Part shown: one piece after another, positions 43,201 through 58,200 of the stretch
How the letters are laid out: each line of letters begins with the position of its first letter
Position numbering within the stretch: the first letter of the stretch is position 1
NCBI RefSeq assembly: GCF_047495875.1
Contig: NC_092471.1
Location: 7,275,001 to 7,339,000, forward strand
Direction: 5' to 3'
From: Pithys albifrons albifrons
Taxonomy: Eukaryota; Chordata; Aves; Passeriformes; Thamnophilidae
Length of the DNA stretch: 64,000 nucleotides
Notes under the pieces: model-generated
Databases searched by the model: none
Seen by the model: the letters and a program-made list of their open reading frames with translations, nothing else
What the model was told of the DNA's origin: nothing
Position numbers and translations under genes: made by a program

Positions 43201-46200
43201 CTGTACATTTTATTGTTCACTGGATTGCTTTCAGATCTGATTGAAAAATTGCAATGTTACTAAAAATAATCCTCCAAGTAGAAGCAACTTGCAATCTTGC
43301 AGGGCAATCACAACAGCCTGTGTTACAGTAAGCACTCAATATTTATTTAAACATACAGATTTTTAGAGTTCTGCTAAAGTTTCCCTAGAAAGAACAACTG
43401 AATTTCAGATATTACGACTTGTTTAACATATTTAAGTTCCTCAATAATTCAAGCTATTATTAAATGCACCCACCTTAGGAAAGCAGACTAGCTCAGGATA
43501 ACATGCCTGTGGCATCCTGGCTTGTCAGTGACTCCATTTGAAAAAAATAAGAAAAAAATCCAGCTGTTGAAATCTGAAACCACTCCTGCTATGAAACTTT
43601 GAAGTACTGTGGGAAGACAGTGAAACCAGAGCATTTTGCCTTCCCAATCATCACGTTGGGTCATTTTTAAGTTGCCTTTCTGTTCACTGGCAACTGTACT
43701 TATGGTCCCAACTCAAACCTGCTCAGGTCTGTGCCACAGTCGAGCAGGCAATTCTTTTGTAGGGTACTGAATTATTCTTTTGGACTCCCTACAATGCAAG
43801 GGGCAAAATATCTTCCCATCTTTGTGATCTCCTGAACGCAGCCCCAGCATTGCTCAGTGGGATCTGCAGCAGGGGATAACCTCTGTAGCCTGGAGTTTCT
43901 CTGAGGCAGCTTCCACAACTGTGGAATAGGAATTCAGCGAACAGAGACTATCTTGGTCACCCCAGTTTTGTTACAACAAATCTCAGCTGAGAGGGAGAGG
44001 AGAGAGGCCCTGGTACCATCAGTGCCTCTGCACCATGAAGGACAACAGGGTAAGGCTGCTTTTGGGTACAGAACAGCCAATGCCCACGGTACCCACTCAT
44101 TTTATTTGATGTTCAGAGGTTTACTAGATAGAAATGGCACACATGAGAAGAAAGGCATTGACTACACTATAAAACACCACAGACATCTTCACATAACATT
44201 TGAAAATTCCTAAAATACTTCATCATACAACTTTTATCTTCTACTCATTTCAACCTTACAAATATTTGTCTGTGCAAATGGCACAGAAGAAACAGCTTCA
44301 AGAGACACTTATACACATTGACTCCTCTCCAAATCCTTATGAATGCCATTTTTGAGGCAAAGTAGCTCTCAGGTTCTGTCTGTACCTTTGGCTGCAGGAG
44401 AACTCTGCTCTCATTTCAGCACTGATGCTCTCTGGTTACTTTTATGCAACACCCCAATCCTGCCACGGCACAACAGTGAACAGCTCTTAGCAAAGAAACT
44501 CACAAGATCAATTCTCCTCTGTTCTTGGCGCAGCAGAATCACAGCACCCACCTCTCAGCTGTGAGATCAGCACAACTCCAGCACAGAGCAGTGCTGGCAC
44601 ACAGGCCTGGGATCAGCTGTCTCTGGGGCAGTGCTGAGCACAGTGAGCCAGCCTGGATCGGAGCTGTGCTCTCCCGGCTTTGGAGGACCCAGCAGGTACA
44701 GCAGCAAATCGTCCTGGTCTGATGCAAAGCTTGTGAAAAGAGAAGGTTTGCTGGGACCAAGACAGCTCTGTGCAACTGCTATCGCTGTGTGAGGCCCTCC
44801 AGCACACAGGAGCATTTGTATTAGTTTTATTCCCCACTCTTCCAGTCTTCCCTTGCCGTCGATAAGAGTTTGAAACACCAACAGCTTCTACCACTACCTT
44901 CACTGTAAAAAAGTGAGATTCTAGGGCAAGGATGGAAGAAAAGACAAGCATGTCGTGGTTACCAAGCCAGGGGAGCCCAGCTTTGGCTTTTCACACGGAA
45001 GCCTGGTTTTGCAAAGCAGATCAGGAAACTGTTTCAAGGTAAAACCTGGGTCTGACCACACTACAGGCACAATAGAAACAAGCCCTGGTTGCTCCACCAG
45101 GCTTACACAGCTGTTTAATGAGACCCAACGAACCTCCACCTTCTCAGTTCTCATGTGAAGAGTATTTTAACAGTCAATTCACAGGTATAAAACACTTCCT
45201 TGATAAGCCCACCGAGCAGTCAAGTACAGTGAAGAGTCTACAAAAGCATCACTTGGTCCTCCTTACATCAGAGCTTGTGAGCATCAGCTCAGTGTTTGAA
45301 GGATAAAGCACTGTGAATAGTAAGCTAAGTGTTTCTTCCTGTCAAGTTATTTCTGCTGGCTTTGTAGGCCACTCCAACTGAAACCTATTGGTCAAGTGCT
45401 TCTTTAAATCCAGAGGGGACTTTTGGAAATTTTACTTTTTAAAACACTTAAGTTCCAGTCCAATAAAACATCACAGAAGTTTAAATATATCTAAAAAGTC
45501 TCCAGGAGAACCGAGAAGCATAAACTGCTTTAATACATCTTTAGAACAAACAAATCTTAAGAAGATACTGGAGTAGATGATTCCTTTAATCCCACACAGA
45601 TGACACACTTTGACACCAGATTTTTAAAAGAAAGTTGTCACTTTGCATGCCCTCCATCTCCATCCAGTTCCAGGCATCACAATTCCTCCCTTTTCTCCAG
45701 GACAAACTACACACTGTGGTAACAAACACAGAATTCCTCCTCCCCTCACCCACGCTACTTTTCCATAGAAACTGGAACACCTTTAGTGCAGGGAAGGAGA
45801 GGTCCTGCACCTTCAGGGCTGGGGGCAGTGCACCCAACAGGGCAGAGCTCCCCCAGGAGGCCACAGCTCCACTGCAGCACAGTCCTGTGCATTCACCTCT
45901 CAGTGCCTGGGGAGCATCTTCCAGTTTTGTTTCACTTGAAAGCAACCCAGTTCCTGCACTCCAAGGCAGGTCTGCAGTGCCAGCTGAGGGGCCCAGGAGA
46001 TGCCCTTCAGCTGCACATTTCTAACCTGGGCTCTCCTGTAGTTGCTCCAATCAGACTAAATCATTTATAAAGACAGATTGAACCTGCTTGTTTTCTAAAG
46101 GACATCCTGGTGAATGTGAACAAGATCAAAACTGCATTCTAGCACAATATGTAAGTGCCAGTTGTTACAGGCAGTCAGTTACATAGAAAAAGGTACTATC

Positions 46201-49200
46201 TTGTACAGAAAAAATATTTCTCCAGGAAACCTTAAAAAGAACCCCACACACCTAAAGAAACAACCTCCCTCAACCTATACCATTTAGTTCACTGTTCTTT
46301 CAAGAGGACTTCAACATCAAAAAAGAAGTTATTTTCCTTCAAGAAGAATTCATTATGTTTATATAAGAAGAGCAACAAGGCTGGAGAAGGGACTGGAGCA
46401 CAAGTGCTGTGGGGAGAGGCCGAGGGAGCTGGGGGTGTTTAGCCTGGAGAAGAGGAGGCTCAGAGGTGACCTCAGCACTGTCTAGAACTACCTGAAGGGA
46501 AGTTCTGGCCAGGTGGGGGTTGGTCTCTTCTCCCAGGCACTCAGCAATAGGACAAGGGGGCACGATGGGCTCAAGCTCTGCCAGGGGAAACTGAAGTTGG
46601 AGATCAGAAAAAAATTCTTTCCAGAGAGAGCAATCAGGCATTGGAATGGCCTGCACAGAGAGGGGGTGGATTCCCCATCCCTGGAGGTTTTTAACCTGAG
46701 ATTGGCCGTGGCACTGAGTGCCATGATCTGGTAAAGGGACTGGAGTTGGACCAAGGGTTGGACTTGATGATCTCAGAGGTCTTTTCCAACCTAATCCATT
46801 CTGTGATCTTTAAGTACAGTACCCATGCAAAGCACCAGCACAGAGGCTCTTAAGCTTCAGTTACAAAACAAGTACGGGGGTTTCTGTTAATATCAGCATT
46901 TGGAGAGAAGCAGTAACTCCTCCTGCAGGAATGTCAAATGCAGATACTGTATTGAACTACCCAAATCTGGAAACTGTGCTTGGAACCAAGTGATGATAAT
47001 CAATGCCAAGCAGAAAGAAAAAAAGCCTACACTATCTTTTTATTTATTACCTGCTGCTCCTGCTTTAATCCATCTCTGGATTTAGCTTTTCAGTCAACAG
47101 TATTTCATGTGTTTTGACAGCTACTCTCACTGCACTTTCTCCTGCACAAGGATGAAAGGAACACATGAAGAAAGGAAAGTATAAATACCAAAGAGACCAT
47201 GGTATCACCCAGTTCCAAGAAGCATTCTTATTTAAATAAAAGAACACTATCCTGTTGGAAAAAGCACATATTTCTGAGAAACACTCAACCAGCCAGGATG
47301 TTTCAATGCAGAGCTGAACCAGACCAAGCTACATTTCACACAACAGCTTAATGGAGAGGGAACACACAAGTCATCACAGTTTGCAGTAACAAAACAAGAG
47401 GGTCTGTGCTCCTGTTGAGCAGCATAGCAGTTATTTCAGAAATGCCATTAGAGGTGCATCTTATCCAAACACTGTCGAGAGGGTGACTGCTGAAATGTGG
47501 AGGTTTTAATCAAAAATTTCCATCTGCTCACAAGGCCTGTTGCTCTTCCATACTATCAAACATGCATCCAATGCCAGCCAGCCCGCCCCAGCTCTGTCCT
47601 GGTCCTTCCTGCACATGGCTGGAGAAGTTGCAAGGAATAAAGGCAACATCTGAGAGGTTACAGAGCGTGTGCTACCAGCACAAGGGATCCTTCACGGCAC
47701 ATTTTTGGGAATCAAGTGGAAGAGCATTACTGGTAATACCCTACTCTTACAGCCCAGAGCTGAAACAACACAATTATGATTCATGTTCACTTTGAAAACT
47801 GTCACATTTCTCCCTCTTCCTTGCAGAATCACGTTACAGAACTAGTGCAGCACACCAAAGCTACAGGCACTGCTGGTTTATTTTGACCATCAAGAAGTTA
47901 AACACGGAATTTTCTCAGTTCCTGTCTGAAATGCTGTCCAACACTCTGCTGAGGAGAAAAAAAAAAAGAATAAATTGGGCATAAGATCACAATTAAATTC
48001 ATATACTCACTGAAGGATCACAAATTAAGAAATCTCAACTAGCCAGCCTAGTAAATAACATCAACTTCACCTTCATTCTGATACAGCAAAAAATACACTG
48101 GTGACATTGGGAGCATTCTCATGGTCAGATTTTTATTTCAGAGGATGGCAAGGGTAGGGCTTTTTAATGCTAGAATCATCTGGTTAAAAAATAACTACCT
48201 GACTTTCAGCTCTTTGGATGAGAAGAGGCTCCCCCAGGCCAGGCCTGGCTGGCCTGAGCTGCCCATGTAGCTCCAGAGGGATCCCAGTCCATCCCACCGG
48301 TCCCACTGAGCTCCGGGCCAGGAGCACCATCCGGAGCCCTGGCAGCAGCTACAGGCACCGAGTGTTCTGCCTCAACAGATGCACATTCTCCCACAAAGCA
48401 GAGTTTAACTTTTTTTTTTTACTCAGCACTCCCTGGCTGTGTTATGAAGAGCAAGGCTAATGCATTATTCTCACTCAGAAGCAGAGCATGGCAACACCAG
48501 CTTCACCACACTGTGGATCTTTGTTTTCTGTCCAATTAATTGTTCAACAACATCCATCTTATCAAAATTTTTACTTTTTTTGAAAATACTATTCTACACA
48601 TTTTAGATTTTTAAGGCATCTCTGAAAACACAGCCAAAACAATCACCTTCATCTTTAAAAAGCAAAATTATGGAGTTCTGAACTGTTGTAGCCCACAATA
48701 ACATTCAACAAATCTAGTGCAGCTTATCCTGAAGTTTGAGTAAAAACACAAGGAAAGAATCATAATAACTGGGTACATTGTGAGACTGTGAGCTAGAAAA
48801 TTATAGTAACAATAATAATTAGAACAGCCATTTTAAAATAAGTAATAAGTATACTTATTACTGTCTGGCAATAAGTAGTTGAAGCTTCACAGATCCTTAT
48901 CAATACCAGATCTTACATCAAAAGAAATTGTCTTTCCAACACCTTGCAGAGTGAATATACAGATCAATACAAGTCTATGGGCAACCACAAATTCCGATCT
49001 GCACAATAAAGGAGTCTCATTACAAGAATGTACTTTTTTCTCAGCACCTTCCTAAAACCTCAGCCCTGGAACACGCTGCCCACAGCTGAAATCAATTGCC
49101 ACATGAGTGTTTTCTAACTATTCTAAATTTAGCAGAACATTGCAAAGCAAAAAAAAAATTCCTTTAAATTACTACCTGCTCTACTTTTGGGGGGTGGCAA

Positions 49201-52200
49201 AAGCACAAGAGTTACATTACTAAGTGGTACATTGTAAGAATAAAGTTTAAGAAAAAAGAAAAAAATCCAAGACTTGATCTACAGGAGTGCATTACTCCTG
49301 TAATAATTTGCATTTAAAATTCAGAACAGCAGCAACTGCTCTTCCCATTGATTTTTTGGTAGCCTTTGTTATTAAATAAAATCAAGGATACAGGCACTCA
49401 AAATACAGACAGAGAAGGGAATCAGTGAAGAGTGGAGCCATCTGGAACCTTCTCACAGGGCCCTTGGAGTCCCACTGCTCCCTCCTGCAAAATCCCTCAT
49501 CTCCAGAGCAGGATTCACACAGTACAGAACGTGCCTTTCCCATTGGATTCCAAGGGCCCGACGCACCAGAACACTGGAGTTCTGTCCTTTCTAGATCACA
49601 ATAGACTCAGAACATCACTCTTACACCAGTTCTTTCTGACAAGATGTTTTGAAGAATATGCCAGGGTGAACAGTGTAGAAGTGTCTGCAATCTTAATTAC
49701 TTTTTTCCACTGTCACAGTGTGAGACAATCAGCATTTAACACTAAATTAGTTCTCATGAAGCTTAAAAGGAAAAGATGCCCATTCTCACAAAGTACTTTA
49801 TGTACTTTTAGCCACCACAAAGTCAGGTTACAAGGCCTATGCTTTCTTCCATAAATACCAACAAAAATCAAAACTCCACATAGAATCACAGAATGGATTA
49901 GGTTGGAAAAGACCTCAGAGATCATCAAGTCCAACCCTTGCTCCAACTCCAGTCCCTTTACCACATCATGGCACTCAGTGCCACAGCCAATCTCAGGTTA
50001 AAAACCTCCAGGGATGGGGAATCCACCCCCTCCTTGGGCAGGCCATTCCAATGCCTGAGCACTCTCTCTGAAAAAAATTTTTTTCTGATCTCCAACTTGA
50101 ATTTCCCCTGGCAGAGCTTGAGCCCATCGTGCCCCCTTGTCCTATTGCTGAGTGCTTGGGAGAAGAGACCAACCCCCACCTGGCCAGAACTTCCCTTCAG
50201 GTGAAAACCCCACATGTGAAACTTCAGTAAGAACAGCACCAAAGGGGAGGAGGCAGGTAAAGATTCCACGTGATAGGAACCATCATTTTCACAAAGCACC
50301 TTCCTCCTAACAGAACATCTCACTACAAAAATACAACTGGGGAGATCCAACTCAACTGTTTGATTCCACATTTTAAGCTTCTATTTTTAAAATAAAAGTG
50401 ACCTTTGCACTGAGGATGGGTTAAGCCTCTTAATGCAAACATATCTACTTTTGTCTAGTTTATCCTGTAGTCTTAAGAGATTACATCTTTGAATGTGTCC
50501 AAGCTCAAATAAAGAGCCAAATAAAAAGATGAAAATACACATTGCTGTAGTGGCTGTGAACAACAGATGTTGGTTTCCATTCAGGCTTTGGCATCTCATC
50601 AACTGTACAGTACAAAGAAGGAACCCACTTCCGACCAAAAGTAAGCTTTGAGTTTGCAGATTCCTATAAAAATAGACCAGTTAAAATATTTTCATTAAGA
50701 ATTAACCTTGCAACATGGACTCTCCTTTCAAGGAAGACAGCAGGTGAAAGCACAAGTTCAAGTGTTTAACTAACTTCAAAACTATGATAAAAATTACAGC
50801 TAAGCAGAGTTCAGTCCATATTATCTATCAAAAGGTCACTAATTTCTGAAATGCCCTTCCATTTAAATCAAATACTTTCAAAAACTTCATCACCACCTTC
50901 AAGTTTTTGCATGAACTTCATTTCTTGTAAGAGATCTCAATTTCTGAATGCACAAAACTGTTTCTTTCAAAAGAATTAGTGACTCTGAATATTAGTGCTT
51001 TGCTTTTTTTTTAAAGCAAAAGGTGTATATGAAATTCTTCAGTATGATGTTCTGTCCTTTCACACTGAAGTCCTGTCCTGCAAAAGGCTGCTCACTGCAA
51101 CTCACAAACAGCACAGAAAGAAGTAAAACCAGCAGGCTTATGTGTGTTTAAAAGCAATTTAATATGCTTTACGCTAACCAGTATGTTGTTTTTCAGGAAA
51201 GGGACTGTGATTCTTAAAGATGTTCTACTGGAACCAATTTAGTACCTTTCCAAGATAAAAGGAGCTACAATATTTCATTACTTGCTGCAGGGATGCCAAT
51301 TGAGAATTCCTAAGACTTCAGTAAAATAGATCTCTGAATGCTTTTAGGTTCTGAGAGACATCACTGCAGTTTTGTTTGCTTTTTTTCTTTTTAGAAAGCA
51401 AATACCCTTCAGTCAAAGACTTAAGTGATGAAATAGTTAAATCAAAAGAAGCATGTAAAATTATTTGGAGGTTATTCTCAAACAGTATTAAGTGTATTTT
51501 GTCTTCAAGAAGAACTAAACAACCATGATTTGCTTGAGTGCTCCTTGAACAACTGACTTCTGTTTCTTAAGTTCATTGTGTGTAGCAGAGGAAGAGCAAT
51601 TGTTGGCTTTAACCTGCCAGACATTTCTGCTAAAAGACAGTCCTCAAAACACACAAATTCCATGACAAACCCCTAACCAAGCACTGTGGAAGACTGGAGG
51701 TGTGTGCAGTACTGCACAGGCAGGGAAGGTGTTGGTGCTCAGAAACACAAACACTGCTGTGACTGACCCAAAACGCCCGTGGTGGCAGAACAGGAATGGT
51801 CAGCGCTCTCTGCTGAACAAATACCGAACACTGAATTAGTTATCAAGAACAGACCTTGTGCATTCTGCCTCAGTGCTGTATCCTCCACTTCTTTCCCTCC
51901 TTCCAACAACCCCTGACTAGCAGGTTCACTAAGTTTGTACATTATTTACAGCATATCTGGAGAGAAAGATAGGCCTCTCCCAGCGACCTCAGCTTTCCTT
52001 CCCCCTTGCACCTCTCTGATACCAGCCCCCCTCCTGCCCCTGCCCCTGATATCTGCCTTGCACCAACCATTCTGCCTGCACAACTCACCACCAGCTTGGA
52101 AAGCTCCAGCTGCATTTCCAGCTGCTCATCCCACCCCTCCACAGCGCAGGGCAGACCACCAAGACTTGTGTTTGCCAGCAGGCAGAACTTTCACATATTA

Positions 52201-55200
52201 AACTGATGTTTTCAGTGTCTCAGGGTTCCTGTAAAAGCTTAATCAACTTAGGCTTATTCTGTGGATTTGCTGTGCTCCAGCTCACCAGATACTCCTCTGA
52301 TTTTCTTCCTTCACAAAAGCTAAAAAGCACACAAATACATTTCCTACCACGTCAGGCAGCATTCCCACAGATCTCTGCCTCAAACCCAACAGGTTCCACA
52401 GTTGGGTTTCTCTTTCTCCCTGCAGTTCAGGGTCAGGAGCTCTGATCTAATTTCTTCCAGAGACAGACAAACAGATCTCACACCTCTCTTTTGCAGCACA
52501 GCCTATTCATTTGCCACTGCCCTCTGCAGTCAGTGGTGATCAGTTCCATTCTGCACCAACAGAACGTGAAAGCAAAATTAAAAAATGCTGGCAAGAGCCT
52601 CTGTGCCCCTGAAATAAAAGACAGCAAAGTCAGTCTCCTTGAATGTGACCTTATAAACTTCCAGTTTTGGAGCACTATTTTAATATCATAAATGAACAGG
52701 TTATTTACATACAGCAAGCACTTTTTGACAGATGTTTAAAAAAAGCCTTCTACAAATTCCTATTCCAGGCTCGAAGATATCCCAACCCAAGACCAGAATC
52801 TCAGGGAACAAGAAGAGGTTGCTCAGAGTCCATCACAAAGAGCTGCTTCCACAAGGGAGCTCTTTAGCACTGAAACATATGTTCAGGCTGGTGGGGAACA
52901 GCAGTGGAACTGGAAGGCACCCTATCCATCAGCCCCAGTTTGCACGTCTCAAATAGTGCAGAGTTTCTCACACAATGTATAAAGTAATTTGAGCTACTTT
53001 TTAGACAGCTATGTACATATTTCTGCACTCAAATTCAGGGAGCCTATTCTTGTAGTGCAGTCATGGCTGGCTCTTGAATTCAGTGTAACAGGAGGAAAAT
53101 ACGTATTTCAGAACATAGCTTAAGTTCTCTCAATCCTCTGACTTGTGACCAGATCATTTATGAAGGACATACTACAGTCTCACAAGAACATAAAACAGAA
53201 GCTGTATTTCTGTGACCTGATCATAAATAATATTCCTCAAGCCCGGAGGAAAGGCCATATCACTGCCAGCAGCCAGGTATCAGTCACAAGAGAACAGGGC
53301 AGTCCAGTTAATCAATAACTTCACACAAGGCCACCATTGTGTTTTTGGTCTGGGCCTGAACTGGCCATTTGCTGCCCAAATCCACAAGCAAACCACAAAC
53401 TGCAGGATGTGAGGTTTCACAAAAATCTAGAACAGAAAAAAATAAATCAAGAGCTAAACCTTGTTTTCCTTTTCAAAACCTCTTTTTAGGCTGAGATTTT
53501 GGCATGAGCTCCATTTTCAGAGAAATCCACGTACATCTTCCTGAAACCTCATCACTGGAAAACAGGAAAAGCTTGGGGAGAAAGGGCAGGTGAGAACACT
53601 CTTCCCTTCTCTCCATACTTTAGCACCATTAGTTAAAAAAGAATAAAACAAAACAACAAAATGACTTAAGATTCTGCCCATTTATACCACAGCACATGCT
53701 TAGGTGTGGAAAAACACATATACTTGGTAGAGGAAAAAAACAGATGCAGATGCTGAAATTTACACAATTTCAGAAAAAGCAACCGGGCAAATCCATGGGA
53801 AAAGCCACAGAAGACCATTAGAGCTGTCCCAGTGCTCACCATAGGTCTCCAAACCACAAATGGTGGGAGCCTGGGAAGGGTGTGCAGAGCTGCCAGGGAC
53901 AGGACTGGCCTGTTCCCACCCTCCTCCCCAGGAATTCTGGAGCAAAAGGGATGAAGGGTGGGGCTGGCACACAAGGCCTGCAGGTACTGCAACACCAGGA
54001 CATAGCATGGCTGGGATGGAGCAAGCTCCAAGTTCCAGCCACAATGAATATATGAGTCCATTAATTAAGTCTTAGGACACATCAAGTATATATTCCTTGA
54101 ATCAGATAAAGCATTTCTCTTATCCAGGAGGCCAAGGACACCAAATACTGTGCCAGCAAGGCTGTTCTCAAACCCATTTTTCTCGTCCAACAGGATACAC
54201 ATGGGAAAGTAAATTCCTTCAACTCCTAAATTTAAGCACTTAGTGTTTTAATAATAATAGACACCTGTTACAAAGGTGCTTTGCTATAGATATCATGAGG
54301 CTTTCAAGTGTGCCAAATACCCAAAAATCAGATACCCAAATACCAGAACAGGCTGGCTCGCTTCCATGTCATTAACATGGCACCAACCTGACAAGACTCA
54401 CTTGACAGCATCCTATTGCAATTTTAATCTAAAAAACACACAAAAAACATTAGGTTGAACATTCTTACTTCATGAAATAACATCCTATTTTTCCCTCCTG
54501 GTCCATGAAATTAGGAGTTTGACCCAACATTCAACAAAACTTACAGTATTTTCCCACTGACCTATACAGGATCACTTTGCTTGACAATTACAAGGTTTGC
54601 ATATTTCATAACATGCTTTTTTAAATATTTGCCTCTTACTGTAGAGTTTTTTGGAAACAAAGTAGGAGTTGCAAATGTCTGCACCATAATTGCTGTCACA
54701 AATCACCATCTATACATTATATAACAGAAAGGAGCAAAACAACTGAGGAGTTTCCAAAGGCATCTGTTGCCAGAGTGGGACTGAGATTCCTGCCATGCCC
54801 ATCTCCCTGTCCCCACCTTGCCTCCTCTTTAGGCACTTGCCACCACAGTCCTTTGCAGAGCTACACTACAAACCTGGAGACTAAATAATCCCATTTTTTA
54901 AAACTGGCACAAACACAGACCACCTACGAGCAGTCAATCAAACAGGAGCAACAGGTCCTGGAAATAATTTCAAACCCTCTGTACTACAGAGAGTTCCAAA
55001 AACATCATCTTTCACAGATTTTATCTAATCATTTGTACAACAGCACCATCCTTCCACTTAGCACAATACCACTGTATGCATTATGTTTCCTTGACATATT
55101 CTTGTCCATCCAAAGTGAACCAGTGCTGTTGGTTAAAATACTTTAAGGCTACAGGTAAACAGATTCTGAAACAAAACAACCCAATGTACTCATCTCAGCC

Positions 55201-58200
55201 ACTCCTGCTCCAAGCTGAAGTTCTCATAATACCTCTGCCTCCTCCTAGGTGGTCTCAAATCCACCACCAGATTATTTCCTTCAATTGCTTCACTGGTGAA
55301 CTATCTGTGACACTATATAATTTAATTAGTGTAATCATAAAGAAAACAGGAGGATAAAGCAGCCACTAACCAAAAGCAGCCACTGCTGCGCATACTTGGA
55401 AGGCAAACTTGCAAAATACATTCACTTGCCAAGTTTGTTTCCACCTTCCCCAAATCAAGAGATAAAGTATCTAACTGCAGCAGCACAAGCAAAGAAACTA
55501 AATTTTATGTCTTTAACAAGTAAGATACACAGAATCTGGCCCAGACCAGAAGTTTTCATGGCATAACTATGTTTTTTAGGAAACACAACAGAGGGAACAT
55601 CATAAATATCAGTAAAGGTCTTGAAAACACATTTTCGAAGAGGGAAAGTCATGTTGCTGCTGTGAGCATTTCTTTGCTTGAGGAACACACACAGTGACAG
55701 CTCAACAATATGCACTTATGCCATGAAGTCCTCAAGCAACAGCTGAACTGGAGCTGTGATTATAATTACTACAATCAGGTTTCCATTGGATCTGCAGCCT
55801 GATCCTATAAAAGTTACTAATTTTTGAAAAAATATTTCAAGATTGTCTAAGGTCTAATTCAAAAACCACCAAGCTAAAGGCAGAAAAATACATATCTAAG
55901 TTACAAGAACCATGATACTTTTTTTCCCCTTGGCTATTTACTGTGTATCAAAGATGATTGAATGCTACATGGGCATCACACAGTCCCATTTATTTCAATT
56001 GCTATTTACTAAAACTGGGAACACAGTCAGATGCTCATTAACACATTAGAATGTACACAGATGCTCATTAAACACAAGGATCTTCCTCAGCAAATCTGAG
56101 TATAGATGTGGTAATAACCTGTAGCACTACCCAGACCTCCAGCAGAAAAGTTATTTTATGAGGTCACCAGTACTCTTGCTATCACTGCAGGGAGATTCAT
56201 CCATCAAACACAAGATCTACCTACAAAATACCTGACACAAAATTAGGAGACAAAAGATTTGAACATAAGAAATCTACAGCTAACAGATTTGGGGTTTGCA
56301 TCCAGCCACAAACATGGATGGGTGTGTGCATTGTCTAAAACACACCTCACCCAGGCAGACATTTGTTTTTGCACAGTTGGTTTCTGTAACTCAAGGGTGG
56401 TTTCAATTCATAGAAATAAGATGACTTCCACACTTACTTCTGAGGAAACGAAAGGTGCAATACCAAACAATAAATACTGACTCACTCTATCACTTCTGTC
56501 ACTTCAGAAAGCTGTGTAAATTTATTACTGATGAAAGGAGGAAAGATTCCCATCTTGTGGTAATTAAAATTTCTCATTATCTAAGATATGAACAAGACAG
56601 CATCACTGAGCAGTTATTTTTACTTCTCAAGAAGTTCTATCTGGGGGAATCTAGCAAGTGTTTTCCTTTCCTCCTTGGGATGACCAGCCATGTTTTTACG
56701 TGACCCTCCTTGGCCTTCATAGCATGGGTTTACAAGTCAGCAGTTACAGTAACTCCTGTCTTAGTCAGGGCAAACACGGTCCTAATCCAGGACTATTCAG
56801 AAACATTCTAAAACTCCTACAGCAATGTTTTCTGTTACATGCTCTATCTAGGTAATTTAAATTAGACTTTTCTATCAGCAAGTTGCAGCCTTCAACATAG
56901 GGTGCCACAATGTTTTGTATTTTTTTTAACTCTTGCCACAACCTTGTGGTGCAGCCAATATGAGGAACCGCATGGCCCAACGTGCCTCAGCCTCCAGGAA
57001 GGAGAAAACAGGGACAGGAGGAGCTCAGGGGAACCTCATCACTCTCTACAACTACCTGAAAACAGGTAGCAGTGAGGTGGGGACTGGTCTCTTCTACTGT
57101 GCCCATAGTGACAGGATTAGACTGAATGACTGCAAACTGAGACTGGGGAAGATTCAAATTAGATTATCAGAAATTCTTTTTCCCTGTTGGGGTGGCCAGA
57201 CACTGGAATAGGCTGTGCAGGGAGCTGGTGGAGTCACATCCCTGGCGGCGTGCAGGTGGTTTGGTGTTCACAGAGGCAGTGCCAGGCTGGCACATCCGTG
57301 TCCCGGGGGTGCCGCATCCCGGGCGGCGCCGTGTGTGTCCCAGGGGATGCCCTGCCCCAGGGGTGCCATGTGTGTCCTGGGGATGCCGTGTGTGTCCCCA
57401 AGGGGTGCCCATGTCCCCAAGGGGTGCCATGTGTGTCCCCAGGGCAGCCATCTGTATCCCCCAAGGGTGCCATCTGTGTCCCCCAAGGGTGCCCTGTCCC
57501 TGGGGGGAGTGCCATGTGTGTCCCTGGGGGGATGCCGTGCCGTCTGTCCCGGGAGGTGCCACGTATCAGGCGGTGGCGTGTGTGTCCCCTAGGGGTGCCC
57601 GTGTCCCCAGGGGTGCCGTTTGTGTCTCCGAGGCAGCCGTCTGTGTCCTCCTGGGGTGCCATTTGTGTCCCCTCAGGTGTCCTGTCCCTGGGGGGATGCC
57701 ATGCCATGTGTGTCCCCCTGGGGGTGCAGTGTGTGTTCCGGGGGTGCCATGTGTGTTCCCAGGGCGATGTGTCCCCAGGGAGTGCCCTGCCCCGGGGGCT
57801 GCCATGTGTGTCCCCGGACTGCCGTGCGTGTCCCCGGGGAGGGGGGGGGGTACCGTGTGTGTCCCCCCGGGTGCCCTGTCCCTGGGGGGATGCCCTGTGT
57901 GTCCCCCTGGGGGTGCCCTGTCCCGGGGGAGTGCCAGTGTGTGTCTCCCGTGGGTGTCGCGTGTGTCCCCCCCGGGGGGTGCCCGTGTGTGTCCCCTGTG
58001 TGTGCTGTGTTTCCCCCCCGGGGGTGGTGCCGTGTGTACCCCCCGGGTGTGCTGTGTTTCCCCCCGGGGGTGCCGAGCCGAGCCGAGCCGGGCCGGGCGC
58101 GGTCCCGCCGGAGCCACCGCCCCGCGTGGGGCGGAGCGCTCGGCCCGGGCCGCGCCGGGGCGGTGACTCACGGCCCGCCTGTCTCCTCCCCCCCCCTCCT

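Noticed and set aside
43920..44100. Possible solo LTR
   Set aside because: Some LTR-like composition, but I could not find terminal TG..CA ends, target-site duplication or a polyadenylation/TATA arrangement.
46339..50371. Frames with [15 protein letters not shown] sequence as a gene
   Set aside because: This is the decayed tail of the CR1 reverse-transcriptase reading frame, present in both repeat copies.
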